A DNA stretch of 41,106 bases from Alphaproteobacteria bacterium (lineage in GTDB: Bacteria > Pseudomonadota > Alphaproteobacteria > Rhizobiales > Aestuariivirgaceae): NCBI GenBank assembly GCA_024642465.1, contig JAHEBA010000023.1, positions 630 through 41,735 of the forward strand, read 5' to 3'. Position 1 is the first letter of the stretch; every line of letters begins with the position of its first letter. The notes beneath the pieces were generated by a model. The model did no database searches. It worked only from the letters and a program-made list of their open reading frames with translations, and had not been told where the DNA came from. Position numbers and translations under genes: made by a program. Below are positions 8,278-16,951 of the stretch, piece by piece.

Positions 8278-9606
8278 ATGCCGCCCATGGCATCCCTAGC
8301 TCCCATCACCCACAAGTCGGTTGTGGCCATGGCCGTTCCGATCATGCTGGCCAACGTGTCCCAGCCGCTGCTCGGCATCGTCGACACCGCCGTCATCGGC
8401 CAGCTGCCCGAGCCGCATTATATCGGCGCCGTCGCCATCGGCGCGATGATCTTCAACCTGGTCTACTGGGCCTTCGGCTTCCTGCGCATGGGAACTTCGG
8501 GTCTGGCCGCTCAGGCCTGGGGCGCGGGCGAAGGCAAGGAGCTCACCGCCATCTTCTACCGCGCCCTGCTGCTGGCAGGTGTGCTGGGCCTGGCGCTGCT
8601 GGTGCTTTCGCCGCTGATTTCCCGAATCGCCTTCCTTGCCATCGATGCTTCCGCTGACGTGGAGCGGGAAGCGCAGACCTACTTCGCCATCCGCATCTGG
8701 TCGGCACCGTTCGCGCTCGCCAATTATGCCGTACTCGGCTGGCTTATCGGCATCTGCGCCATGCGCTGGGCACTGCTGGTCCAGCTCTGGCTCTACGTGG
8801 TCAACATGGTGCTGGACGCGGTCTTCGTGCTGCACTTCGATCTCGCCACCGAGGGCATCGGTTACGGCACCCTGATCGCCGAAGTCACCACCGCCTTCCT
8901 GGGCATTGCCGTGGTCTGGCGCTTCCTCAAGGCGGAAGGAGAGCCGACGTCGCGCGCCCGTGTGCTCGACCGCGAGAAGGTCAGGCGCATGCTGGCGGTC
9001 AACTCCGACATCATGGTGCGCTCGCTGCTACTGACTTTCGGCTTCTCGTGGTTTGCCGCGCAAGGGGCCAAGCTCGGCGAAGTCACGCTCGCCGCCAACG
9101 CCATCCTGCTGCACTTCTTCTCCATCGGCAGCTACATGATCGACGGCTTCGCCAACGTCACCGAGGCACTTGTGGGCCACGCGGTGGGTTCCCGCCAGCG
9201 CGACCGCTTTGCCCGCGCGGTGCGGGTCTCCAGCGGCTGGGCGCTGGCCACCGGGGCAATCCTGTCCCTGCTAATCCTGATTGCCGGTCCCTGGGCCATC
9301 GACCTGATGTCGGTCAACGAAGAAGTCAGGGCCACCGCGCGCATCTATCTGTGGTGGGCGGCGCTCACGCCCATTCTCGGTGCCGCCTGCTTCCAGCTCG
9401 ACGGCATCTTCATCGGCGCCACCCGCACCCGCGACATGCGCAACATGATGATCGTTTCGCTCGCCCTGTTCCTCGCATCCGGCTACGCTCTTGTCGCGGG
9501 CCTTGGCAATCACGGCCTGTGGCTGGCCATGTGCATCTTCTTCATCGTGCGCGGAGCAAGCCTGTACGTCCGGCTGACCGCACTGGAGCGCGAGGTGTTT
9601 GCCTGA
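8278..9606 (+). CDS. MATE family efflux transporter (DinF-like)
   Basis: The 442-residue membrane protein has about twelve hydrophobic segments in two similar halves. PIMLANVSQPLLGIVDTAVIGQ near the N-terminus is the hallmark of the DinF branch of MATE exporters, which expel organic cations or drugs in exchange for Na+ or H+. GGGAGG at 8270-8275 is the best ribosome-binding site; it is only two bases from the ATG at 8278 and 11 bases from another ATG at 8287, so the true start may be 8287. The gene is divergent from the helicase and is followed 31 bases later by the exonuclease gene on the same strand, so it may be co-transcribed with the DNA repair genes. The substrate is unknown. Confidence 0.85.
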   Translation: MPPMASLAPITHKSVVAMAVPIMLANVSQPLLGIVDTAVIGQLPEPHYIGAVAIGAMIFNLVYWAFGFLRMGTSGLAAQAWGAGEGKELTAIFYRALLLAGVLGLALLVLSPLISRIAFLAIDASADVEREAQTYFAIRIWSAPFALANYAVLGWLIGICAMRWALLVQLWLYVVNMVLDAVFVLHFDLATEGIGYGTLIAEVTTAFLGIAVVWRFLKAEGEPTSRARVLDREKVRRMLAVNSDIMVRSLLLTFGFSWFAAQGAKLGEVTLAANAILLHFFSIGSYMIDGFANVTEALVGHAVGSRQRDRFARAVRVSSGWALATGAILSLLILIAGPWAIDLMSVNEEVRATARIYLWWAALTPILGAACFQLDGIFIGATRTRDMRNMMIVSLALFLASGYALVAGLGNHGLWLAMCIFFIVRGASLYVRLTALEREVFA

Positions 9607-9637
9607 ACCAAGCAATTGCGATCAGCGTTTAAGCCGC

Positions 9638-10645
9638 ATGACACTCGATCCCGCCTCATGGCTTTATCCCACCCCGGCCGGTCTCTACTGCGAGCCCGGA
9701 GGCTTCTACATCGATCCTGCCCGCCCGGTTGACCGCGCGGTCATTACCCACGGCCATGCCGACCATGCCCGGCCCGGCAATGCCCATGTGCTGGCAACGC
9801 CTGAAACCCAGTCGATCATGCAGGTGCGCTATGGCGACCGTGCCGGTGGTCAGCTGCAAGCCATCGAGCCCGGCCAGATCGTTTCCATCAACGGTGTGGA
9901 CGTTTCGGTCGCGCCCGCCGGGCACATTCTCGGCGCGGCACAGGTGATCCTCGACTGGAAGGGGTATCGCGCGGTGGTGTCGGGCGATTACAAACGTGCT
10001 GCCGACCCGACCTGCGCAGCCTTCGAGGTGGTGAAGTGCGACCTGTTCGTCACCGAGGCAACCTTTGGACTGCCGGTGTTCCGGCACGAGGACGCAAGCG
10101 GCGAAGCCCGCCGCCTGACCGGCTCGCTCGCAGCGTCCAGCCGCACTCACCTGCTCGGCGTCTATGGTCTCGGCAAGTGCCAGCGCATGATCTCGCTGGT
10201 GCGCGCGGCAGGCTATGAGCGCCCCATCTACCTGCACGGCGCGCTGCAGGGCCTGTGCGACTACTATGTCTCGCAAGGGGTGAACCTGGGCGACCTCAGG
10301 CCCGTTGCTGCTTCCGGCGGTGACAACCTGTCGGGAGAACTCGTCATGTGCCCGCCGTCCGCCATTGCCGACCGCTGGTCGCGCCGGCTGGGTGACCCGG
10401 TCACCGCCTTTGCCTCCGGCTGGATGCGGGTGAGGGCAAGGGCCCGCCAGCGCGGAACCGAGTTGCCGCTGGTCGTCTCTGACCATGCCGACTGGCCGGA
10501 GCTCATACAGACCATCCGCGACGTCGAGGCCGGCGAAATCTGGGTTACGCATGGCCGGGAAGATGCGCTGCTGCACCAGATCTCGCAGATGGGTCTGAAG
10601 GGCCGGGCGCTGGCGCTGGTCGGCTTCGAGGACGAGGGCGAGTGA
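9638..10645 (+). CDS. Ligase-associated DNA exonuclease (metallo-beta-lactamase fold)
   Basis: This 335-residue protein starts at the ATG at 9638 with MTLDPASWLYPTPAGLYC; a start at 9599 would overlap the MATE gene. The metal-binding motif HGHADH is at 38-43 and further motifs include GHILGAAQ, SGDYKR, a VSDHADW box and a late THGRED. This is the SNM1/Artemis-like (beta-CASP-related) fold seen in the exonuclease of the four-gene ligase-associated repair system; known relatives degrade DNA from the 5' end. The stop codon overlaps the GTG start of the ligase, so the two proteins are probably made together. Confidence 0.9.
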   Translation: MTLDPASWLYPTPAGLYCEPGGFYIDPARPVDRAVITHGHADHARPGNAHVLATPETQSIMQVRYGDRAGGQLQAIEPGQIVSINGVDVSVAPAGHILGAAQVILDWKGYRAVVSGDYKRAADPTCAAFEVVKCDLFVTEATFGLPVFRHEDASGEARRLTGSLAASSRTHLLGVYGLGKCQRMISLVRAAGYERPIYLHGALQGLCDYYVSQGVNLGDLRPVAASGGDNLSGELVMCPPSAIADRWSRRLGDPVTAFASGWMRVRARARQRGTELPLVVSDHADWPELIQTIRDVEAGEIWVTHGREDALLHQISQMGLKGRALALVGFEDEGE

Positions 10646-12237
10646 GCACCATGCAGGCCTTCGCTGAACTGATGTACCGGCTCGCCTTCACCTCGTCGAG
10701 GAACGCCAAGCTCGACCTGATGGCGGCTTATTTCACCGGCGCACCTGACCCGGACCGGGGCATTGCGCTGGCCGCCATGACCGACGGGCTGAACCTGCGC
10801 CTGCCGTTCCGGCGGCTGGTGGCGGAAATGCTCGAACCGCACGTCGACCCGGTGCTGTTCAAGCTGTCGCGCGATTACGTCGGCGATACGGCGGAGACCG
10901 TGTCGCTGTTGTGGCCGGACCGCGAGACGGACCTGCCGGTGCCGTCGCTGGCTGAAATCCATGCCCGGCTGGAAAATCTGAAGCCCGCCGAGGCCGGTCC
11001 GCAACTTGCTGCCTGGCTTGATGCACTCGACGCCAATGGCCGCTGGGCGCTACTCAAGCTGGTGACCGGGGCGCTTCGTGTCGGCGTGTCGGCGCGCCTT
11101 GCCAAGACCGCGCTGGCGCAGGGCTTCGGCAAGGACGTCGCCGACATCGAGGAAATCTGGCACGGGCTGGAGCTGCCCTACACCGACCTGTTCGGCTGGC
11201 TGGAAGGCACGGCCGGACGGCCCGATCCGGGCGAGGTGCCGGTGTTCCGTTCGGTCATGCTGGCCCACCCGCTGGAGGATGGCGAACTTGCAGGGATCAC
11301 GCCGGACGAATGGGTGGCGGAATGGAAGTGGGATGGAATCCGCGTCCAGCTGGCCGGAAACAGCGTCGAATTACGGCTATATTCTCGCACCGGCGATGAC
11401 ATTTCACCGGCATTCCCCGACATCATCGACGCATTTACAGGCTTTCACGGTGTCGCCGACGGCGAATTGCTGGTGATGCGTGGCGGTGAGGTCGCTCCAT
11501 TCAACGATCTGCAGCAGCGCCTCAACCGGAAGACGGTAACCGCCTCGATGCTGAAAAAACACCCCGCACACATCCGCTTCTACGACCTGCTGTTCGACCG
11601 CGCCGATGACATCAGGGAGCTGCCATTTCCGGCCCGCCGTCAACGGCTTGAAGCGTTTGTCGATGAACTGCGCACCCCGGTGGCGTCCCTCAGCGAACTG
11701 TTCGAGTTTGCCGGCCCTGACGATCTTGCCGTTCTGCGAGAGCGCGCGCGCGATGCCAATATCGAGGGACTGATGCTCAAGCGCGTCACTTCGCCCTACC
11801 TGGTAGGGCGTCCGAGGGGGCACTGGTTCAAGTGGAAGCGTGCCGCGCTGACTGCCGACTGCGTGATGATGTATGCCCAGCGCGGTTCGGGAAAGCGCTC
11901 AAGCTATTATTCCGATTACACTTTCGGCGCCTGGCGGACAGCGGATGATGGTCGCGACGAACTGGTCCCGGTCGGCAAGGCCTATTCCGGTTTCACCGAC
12001 GAGGAACTGAAGCGGCTCGACAAGTTCGTGCGCCAGAACACCACCGAGCGCTTTGGCCCGGTGCGTGCGGTTTCGCCATCGCTGGTGCTGGAGGTTGCGT
12101 TTGACGCCATCCAGCCCTCGCCCCGGCACAAGTCGGGCATTGCCATGCGGTTTCCGCGCATTCACCGCATCCGCTGGGACAAGCCTGCCGCCGAGGCTGA
12201 CCGGCTGGAGACCTTGGAAGCCCTGGCTGCGACCTAG
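10642..12237 (+). CDS. ATP-dependent DNA ligase of the DNA damage response (cisplatin-resistance) type
   Basis: The ligase has 531 residues. The start is GTG at 10642, which overlaps the exonuclease stop (GTGA); an ATG at 10651 is possible. An N-terminal DNA-binding domain (about 1-190) precedes the nucleotidyltransferase domain. Motif I is EWKWDGIRVQ, and K229 should form the enzyme-AMP intermediate. YSRTGDD (motif Ia/III region), DGELLVM, EGLMLKR and WFKWKR supply the remaining motifs, with an OB fold at the C-terminus. It seals nicks in DNA using ATP and is separate from the NAD-dependent replicative ligase. Its TAG stop shares bases with the stop of the convergent LysR gene. Confidence 0.9.
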   Translation: MSTMQAFAELMYRLAFTSSRNAKLDLMAAYFTGAPDPDRGIALAAMTDGLNLRLPFRRLVAEMLEPHVDPVLFKLSRDYVGDTAETVSLLWPDRETDLPVPSLAEIHARLENLKPAEAGPQLAAWLDALDANGRWALLKLVTGALRVGVSARLAKTALAQGFGKDVADIEEIWHGLELPYTDLFGWLEGTAGRPDPGEVPVFRSVMLAHPLEDGELAGITPDEWVAEWKWDGIRVQLAGNSVELRLYSRTGDDISPAFPDIIDAFTGFHGVADGELLVMRGGEVAPFNDLQQRLNRKTVTASMLKKHPAHIRFYDLLFDRADDIRELPFPARRQRLEAFVDELRTPVASLSELFEFAGPDDLAVLRERARDANIEGLMLKRVTSPYLVGRPRGHWFKWKRAALTADCVMMYAQRGSGKRSSYYSDYTFGAWRTADDGRDELVPVGKAYSGFTDEELKRLDKFVRQNTTERFGPVRAVSPSLVLEVAFDAIQPSPRHKSGIAMRFPRIHRIRWDKPAAEADRLETLEALAAT

Positions 12238-13145
12238 GCAGCAGCCGTCTCGCGCCGGAATGCCTGCGCTTCCTCGATAATCCAGTCGCGAAACTTGCGC
12301 GCATCGGGGTGAATGCCGCCGCGAACCGGCGACAAAAGGTAGAATGCCTCGTCAATCGGCAGCTCCAGCCTGAACGGCTTGACCAGCCGGCCCCGCTCAA
12401 GTTCGCGGGTCACCATCGACGTCCTCGCCAGCGCCACGCCCGCGCCTTCCGCCGCCACGGCAAACGTCATCAACGAGGTGTCGAACTGGTAGCCGCTGCC
12501 CGGGTTGAGGTCTGTCACCCCTGCCTCACGCAGCCACATGGCCCAGCCTTCCTCGTAGCCCAGCACATGCAGCAGGGTGTGGTGGCGCAGGTCTGCAGGT
12601 ACCTTGAGCGGCCGGCCGCTTTCCAGCAGCGCAGGGCTGCACACCGGTGACAGCGCTTCCCATGTCAGCCGCTCGGCCGTGCAATCCTGCCACCCGTCGG
12701 TGCCATAGGCGATATCGAGGTCGATGGTGCCCGGGTCGAACGGCTCGTTCCAAACGCTCAGCACGATCCGCACCGGAGTCTGCGGATGCGTTGCAAAGAA
12801 GCGGCTGATCCGCGGCGCCAGCCAGTTGACCGCAAAGCCTGAAGCCACTCGCACGGTCAGCGATTCCGATCGCTTGCCGCCAAACACCTCTGCCGTGCCG
12901 TCGGCCAGCCGCTCGAACGCGTCGCGCACCTTGGGCAGGTAGGCCTCCCCGGCCTTGGTCAGCATCACCGACCGTGGCTTGCGGTGGAACAGCGGCTCGC
13001 GCAGGTATTGCTCCAGCAGCTTGATCTGCTTCGACACGGCCGCCTGCGTCAGCCGAAGCTCGTTCGCGGCCTGCGTGAAGCTGAGGTGCCGCGCCGAGGC
13101 CTCGAACGCCCGCAGCCAGCTGAGTGGCGGAAGTTCACGTTTCAT
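12234..13145 (-). CDS. LysR family transcriptional regulator (GcvA-like)
   Basis: The 303-residue regulator starts at the ATG at 13145 (MKRELPPLSWLRAFEASARH), which gives the normal LysR length; the open frame continues upstream without family similarity. An N-terminal winged helix-turn-helix (about 8-66, with FTQAANELRLTQAAVSKQIK) is followed by a two-lobed effector-binding domain. The PPL..LRAFEA start is typical of the GcvA group. The gene is divergent from the ABC transporter operon across 186 bases, the usual position of a LysR regulator of that operon, so I infer that it controls the transporter. Its stop codon overlaps the ligase stop on the other strand (CTAG at 12234-12237). Confidence 0.88.
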   Translation of the reverse strand: MKRELPPLSWLRAFEASARHLSFTQAANELRLTQAAVSKQIKLLEQYLREPLFHRKPRSVMLTKAGEAYLPKVRDAFERLADGTAEVFGGKRSESLTVRVASGFAVNWLAPRISRFFATHPQTPVRIVLSVWNEPFDPGTIDLDIAYGTDGWQDCTAERLTWEALSPVCSPALLESGRPLKVPADLRHHTLLHVLGYEEGWAMWLREAGVTDLNPGSGYQFDTSLMTFAVAAEGAGVALARTSMVTRELERGRLVKPFRLELPIDEAFYLLSPVRGGIHPDARKFRDWIIEEAQAFRRETAAA

Positions 13146-13174
13146 GGCTGATATTCCCATAACCAGACTGGGGT

Positions 13175-13224
13175 CATAGGTCCAACTTACATTGTTTGAC
13201 GCAGGTTGCCATAGGTCCCCTAAT
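13175..13224. promoter_or_regulatory. Candidate LysR-controlled promoter with a repeated CATAGGTCC
   Basis: CATAGGTCC occurs at 13175-13183 and again at 13210-13218, 35 bases apart. Between and over the second copy lies a possible promoter for the transporter operon: TTGACG (13196-13201), 17 bases, CCTAAT (13219-13224). A regulator bound at the second repeat would touch the promoter spacer. Further down, GAATGACC is repeated at 13269-13276 and 13291-13298. No experiment supports this; the motifs are short. Confidence 0.35.
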
Positions 13225-13331
13225 GACGGGAAACTGGCAGGAATGGGCGCATCCGGCTTTGTCACTTGGAATGACCGCTCCATGCTCGCAGAATGACCCG
13301 TTCCAACGACTGGTCTGGGAGGACCTCAAAC

Positions 13332-14915
13332 ATGACGATCTCGTTCATCAAGATGAAGCAGCTGGTTTCGACCGGCAAGATGAGTCGCCGCGACTTCGTG
13401 CAGCTTTCGATGGCTGCCGGCATGACGGCGGTGGCAGGTGAGAACCTGTTCAATGCCACGGCCCGTGCAACGCCGAAAAAGGGTGGTCACTTCAAGTCCG
13501 GTCTGGGCCATGGCTCCACCACCGACACGCTCGATCCCGGCACCTGGGAAAACTCCATGGTGTCGGACATCGGCAACATCGCCTTCGATTACCTTGTCGA
13601 CATCGACACCAAAAACAACGTTGCGCCGGCACTGGCCGAAAGCTGGGACTCTTCGGACGAGGTCGATCGCTGGACCTTCCAGCTCCGCAAGGGCGTCGAG
13701 TTCCACAACGGCAAGACGCTCGATGCCGACGATGTCGTGGCTTCGATCAACCACCACCGCGGTGAGGACACCAAGTCGGCGGCAAAGTCGATCCTGGCGA
13801 TCATCAAGGACATCAAGACCGACGGCAAGGACAAGGTGGTGTTCGAGCTGAACTCGGGATCCGCCGACTTCCCCTACGTGGTGTCCGATTATCACCTGCC
13901 GATCATGCCGGCCAAGGATGGCAAGATCGATCCGCAGGCCGGCATCGGCACCGGGCCGTTCAAGATGGAAAACTTCGAACCCGGCGTGCGCTATTCGGCC
14001 ACCCGGAACGAGAACTACCATGGCGAGTCGTGGTTCGACTCGGTCGAGATGCTCACCATTCTCGACGTGGTTGCCCGCCAGAACGCGCTCCAGTCCGGCG
14101 ACGTCCACTTCATCGACCGGCCCGACCTGAAGACGGTGCAGTTGCTCAAGCGCAATGCGGAACTGGAGATCGACCAGGTGACCGGCTTCGGCCACTATGT
14201 GGCGCCGATGAACGTCACCATGGCGCCGTTCGACAATGTCGATGTGCGCCTTGCCCTCAAGCACTGCTTCAAGCGCGACGAACTGGTCAACAAGGTGCTG
14301 CTCGGTTACGGCACGCCGGGCAACGACGATCCGCTGGCGCCTTCGATCAAGTACGCCATCGACCCCGAGCCGAAGCATCAGTACGATCCGGAGAAGGTGA
14401 AGTTCCACCTCAAGAAGGCCGGCATCGACCGCCTGAAGGTCGACCTGTCCGCTGCCGATGCTGCATTCGCAGGCGCCGTCGACGCCGCCATCCTGATGGC
14501 CGAGCATGCCCGCGACACCGGCATCGACATCAACGTGATCCGCGAACCGTCCGACGGCTACTGGTCCAACGTCTGGATGAAGAAGCCGTGGTGCTTCTCC
14601 TACTGGGGCGGCCGGCCGACGGCGGACTGGATGTTCACCACCGCCTATGCCGCCGGCGTGGACTGGAACGACACGTTCTGGAACAATGCCCGCTTCAACG
14701 AGCTGCTGGTACAGGCACGGTCCGAGCGCAACGAGGCCAAGCGCGCCGAGATGTACACCGAAATGCAGAACATCCTGCACGAGGACGGCGGCATCATCGT
14801 GTTGATGTTCAACGACTTCGTCACCGCCCACTCGAAGAAGGTTGCGCACGGCGAGCTCAACTCCAACTACGACCATGACGGTGGCTACATGTACCGCCGC
14901 TGGTGGATGGCCTGA
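13332..14915 (+). CDS. ABC transporter substrate-binding protein, peptide/nickel family, Tat-exported
   Basis: The 527-residue product begins at the ATG at 13332, nine bases after a strong GGGAGG. A twin-arginine signal is visible (MSRRDFVQLSMAAG, arginines 19-20) with probable cleavage after ATARA near residue 46, so the protein is probably folded before export to the periplasm. The mature part has the SBP_bac_5 pattern: a GTGPFKMENFEPG loop, the LAESWDSSDEVDRWTFQLRKG region and a typical C-terminal end. These proteins bind peptides, nickel chelates, opines or sugars; the ligand cannot be read from sequence. It leads an operon with two permeases and a double ATPase, divergent from a LysR gene. 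Confidence 0.9.
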   Translation: MTISFIKMKQLVSTGKMSRRDFVQLSMAAGMTAVAGENLFNATARATPKKGGHFKSGLGHGSTTDTLDPGTWENSMVSDIGNIAFDYLVDIDTKNNVAPALAESWDSSDEVDRWTFQLRKGVEFHNGKTLDADDVVASINHHRGEDTKSAAKSILAIIKDIKTDGKDKVVFELNSGSADFPYVVSDYHLPIMPAKDGKIDPQAGIGTGPFKMENFEPGVRYSATRNENYHGESWFDSVEMLTILDVVARQNALQSGDVHFIDRPDLKTVQLLKRNAELEIDQVTGFGHYVAPMNVTMAPFDNVDVRLALKHCFKRDELVNKVLLGYGTPGNDDPLAPSIKYAIDPEPKHQYDPEKVKFHLKKAGIDRLKVDLSAADAAFAGAVDAAILMAEHARDTGIDINVIREPSDGYWSNVWMKKPWCFSYWGGRPTADWMFTTAYAAGVDWNDTFWNNARFNELLVQARSERNEAKRAEMYTEMQNILHEDGGIIVLMFNDFVTAHSKKVAHGELNSNYDHDGGYMYRRWWMA

Positions 14916-14946
14916 GCAACATGATTGGCAGCGCCGCCGCAAAATT

Positions 14947-14990
14947 GCGGGGCCTGCCGCTTTTGGGTCTGGTCAGGCTCCGGATTTTTT
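14947..14990 (+). terminator. Possible attenuator between binding-protein and permease genes
   Basis: Two small hairpins followed by T runs: GCGG (14947-14950) with CCGC (14957-14960) then TTTT, and TCTGG (14968-14972) with CCGGA (14980-14984, one G-T pair) then six T (14985-14990). Such partial terminators after binding-protein genes are common in ABC operons and let the binding protein be made in excess. The stems are short, so this is tentative. Confidence 0.4.
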
Positions 14991-15062
14991 GCAACGCTTC
15001 GATCAGGGTAAGTACGGCACAGACCGCCATGACAGGCGGCAGCAGATCAGGGTGGGGTCTGG

Positions 15063-16034
15063 ATGCATCCGATTTTGAAGACCATTTTGCAGCGGCTTGG
15101 TCTCGGCCTGCTGACCCTGTTTGTGGTTTCGATCATTATCTTCTCGTCGATGCAGTTTCTGCCCGGCGATTTCGCTACCGCCGTGCTGGGCCAGTCGGCC
15201 ACGCCGGAAACCGTCGCCGCCTTTCGCAAGGAGCTTGGCCTCAACGATCCGGCCGTGGTCCGCTATATCCAGTGGATCGGCGGCGTGGTTCAGGGCGACT
15301 TCGGCTCGTCTTTCTCCGGCCGCAGCGCAGGCCGCGAGCGCGAGGTGATGGAGCTGATCGCGCCACGGCTCTGGAACACGCTGTTCCTTGCAGGCCTTAC
15401 GGCGGCGATTGCGGTGCCGCTGTCGCTGGCGCTCGGCATCACCGCGGCGCTCTACCGCAACTCGCTGTATGACCGCACCATCAACGCCACCACGCTGACG
15501 ACGATCTCGTTCCCCGAGTTCTTCGTCGCCTACATTCTCATTCTGCTGCTGGCCACCTTGTGGAAGGTGTTTCCCTCGCTTGCCAATGTGCGGCCCGATA
15601 CGCCGCTGATGGACCGCATATACATGTGCGCGCTGCCGGCACTCACGCTGACGCTGGTGATCGTGGCCCACATGATGCGCATGACGCGCGCCGCCATCAT
15701 CAACCTGCTGGCCAGTCCCTACATCGAGATGGCGCGGCTTAAGGGCGTGTCGTCGAGCAAGGTCATTCTCAAGCATGCCCTGCCCAACGCCTGGGCGCCG
15801 ATCGTCAACGTCATCGCCTTCAACCTCGCCTATCTCGTGGTCGGCGTGGTGGTGGTCGAGGTGGTGTTCGTCTATCCCGGTATCGGGCAGCTCATGGTGG
15901 ACGCGGTGAGCACCCGTGACATCCCGGTGGTGCAGGCCTGCGCGCTGATCTTTGCCGCCACCTACATCCTGCTCAACCTGTTCGCCGACATCGTGTCGAT
16001 CGTCACCAACCCGAGGCTGCTGCACCCCAGATGA
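15063..16034 (+). CDS. ABC transporter permease, DppB/OppB family
   Basis: The 323-residue inner-membrane protein has about six membrane segments. The N-terminal segment with MQFLPGDFATAVLGQSATPE is typical of DppB/OppB permeases, and the cytoplasmic EAA loop that contacts the ATPase is visible as YIEMARLKGVSSSKVILKHA. The ATG at 15063 is preceded by a weak G-rich site. The gene overlaps dppC by four bases (ATGA at 16031-16034), so the two permease subunits are probably translated in a coupled way. It is separated from the binding-protein gene by 147 bases that hold the possible attenuator. Confidence 0.9.
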   Translation: MHPILKTILQRLGLGLLTLFVVSIIIFSSMQFLPGDFATAVLGQSATPETVAAFRKELGLNDPAVVRYIQWIGGVVQGDFGSSFSGRSAGREREVMELIAPRLWNTLFLAGLTAAIAVPLSLALGITAALYRNSLYDRTINATTLTTISFPEFFVAYILILLLATLWKVFPSLANVRPDTPLMDRIYMCALPALTLTLVIVAHMMRMTRAAIINLLASPYIEMARLKGVSSSKVILKHALPNAWAPIVNVIAFNLAYLVVGVVVVEVVFVYPGIGQLMVDAVSTRDIPVVQACALIFAATYILLNLFADIVSIVTNPRLLHPR

Positions 16035-16951
16035 GCAACGACGACCAGACATATTCCGCCGCCGGCGAAGTTGCGATGGTCGTGACCCGCCGCACCTGGG
16101 CCCAACGCGCATGGCGCGAGCTGAAGAAGGCGCCGATCACCGCCTGGTTCGGCCTGATCGTCATCGCGGCCTACATGTTCGTTGCCATTTTCGCCCCGTG
16201 GGTGGCGCCCTATAGCGAAAGTCAGGTGTTCGACACCCCCTATGCACCGTGGTCTTCCGAATTCATCTTCGGCACCGACCAGCTTGGCCGCGACGTGTGG
16301 ACCCGGTTGGTGTATGGCGCTCGCAACACCATCGGCATCGCCGTGGCTACCACGCTGCTGTCGTTCCTCATCGGCGGCAGCCTGGGCGTCATGGCGGCGA
16401 TCAACCGCTCGTGGCTTGACCAGGGCCTGAGCCGGTTCGTCGACGTGCTGATGGCCATCCCGAGCCTGATCTTCTCGCTGATGCTGCTGTCGATCTTCGG
16501 GTCCAACGTCTGGAACCTGATCATGATCATCGCCGTGCTGGACTCGACCCGCGTGTTCCGTCTCGCCCGCGCAGTATCGCTCAACGTGGTGGTGATGGAC
16601 TATGTCGAGGCCTCGCGGCTGCGCGGTGAGTCGTTGGGATGGGTGATGCGCAACGACATCCTGCCCAACATCCTGCCGCCGCTGGTGGCCGAGTTTGGCC
16701 TGCGCTTCTGCTTCGTGTTCCTGACCATTGCCTCGCTGTCGTTCCTTGGCGTCGGCATCCAACCGCCCACGGCGGACTGGGGCTCGATGGTGCGCGAAAA
16801 CGCCCAGCTGATCTCGTTTGCCGAGTACGACATGAAGGCGGCCATGACGCCGCTGTTGCCGGCCGGTGCAATTGCGTTGCTCACGGTTGCGGTCAACTTC
16901 GTGGTCGACTGGTTCCTGCACAAGACCTCCGGCATCCGCGATGAGAAGTGA
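16031..16951 (+). CDS. ABC transporter permease, DppC/OppC family
   Basis: The 306-residue permease has an N-terminal membrane anchor, then the FGTDQLGRDVWTRLVYGAR segment that marks DppC/OppC proteins, and the EAA loop YVEASRLRGESLGWVMRNDI. SFLGVGIQPPTADWG near the C-terminus is another family signature. It should pair with the preceding permease to form the channel. The start overlaps the previous stop, and the end overlaps the DUF2182 gene by 11 bases, which ties that unusual gene to the transporter transcript. Confidence 0.9.
   Translation: MSNDDQTYSAAGEVAMVVTRRTWAQRAWRELKKAPITAWFGLIVIAAYMFVAIFAPWVAPYSESQVFDTPYAPWSSEFIFGTDQLGRDVWTRLVYGARNTIGIAVATTLLSFLIGGSLGVMAAINRSWLDQGLSRFVDVLMAIPSLIFSLMLLSIFGSNVWNLIMIIAVLDSTRVFRLARAVSLNVVVMDYVEASRLRGESLGWVMRNDILPNILPPLVAEFGLRFCFVFLTIASLSFLGVGIQPPTADWGSMVRENAQLISFAEYDMKAAMTPLLPAGAIALLTVAVNFVVDWFLHKTSGIRDEK

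Noticed and set aside
13326..14942. Long open frame of 538 codons opposite the binding-protein gene
   Set aside because: It is a GC-bias shadow on the opposite strand of a clear ABC binding protein; the translation has low-complexity His/Val/Asp-rich composition and no family similarity.
15003..16112. Open frame of 369 codons opposite the first permease gene
   Set aside because: Antisense shadow rich in Arg, Gln and His; the plus-strand permease has clear motifs.
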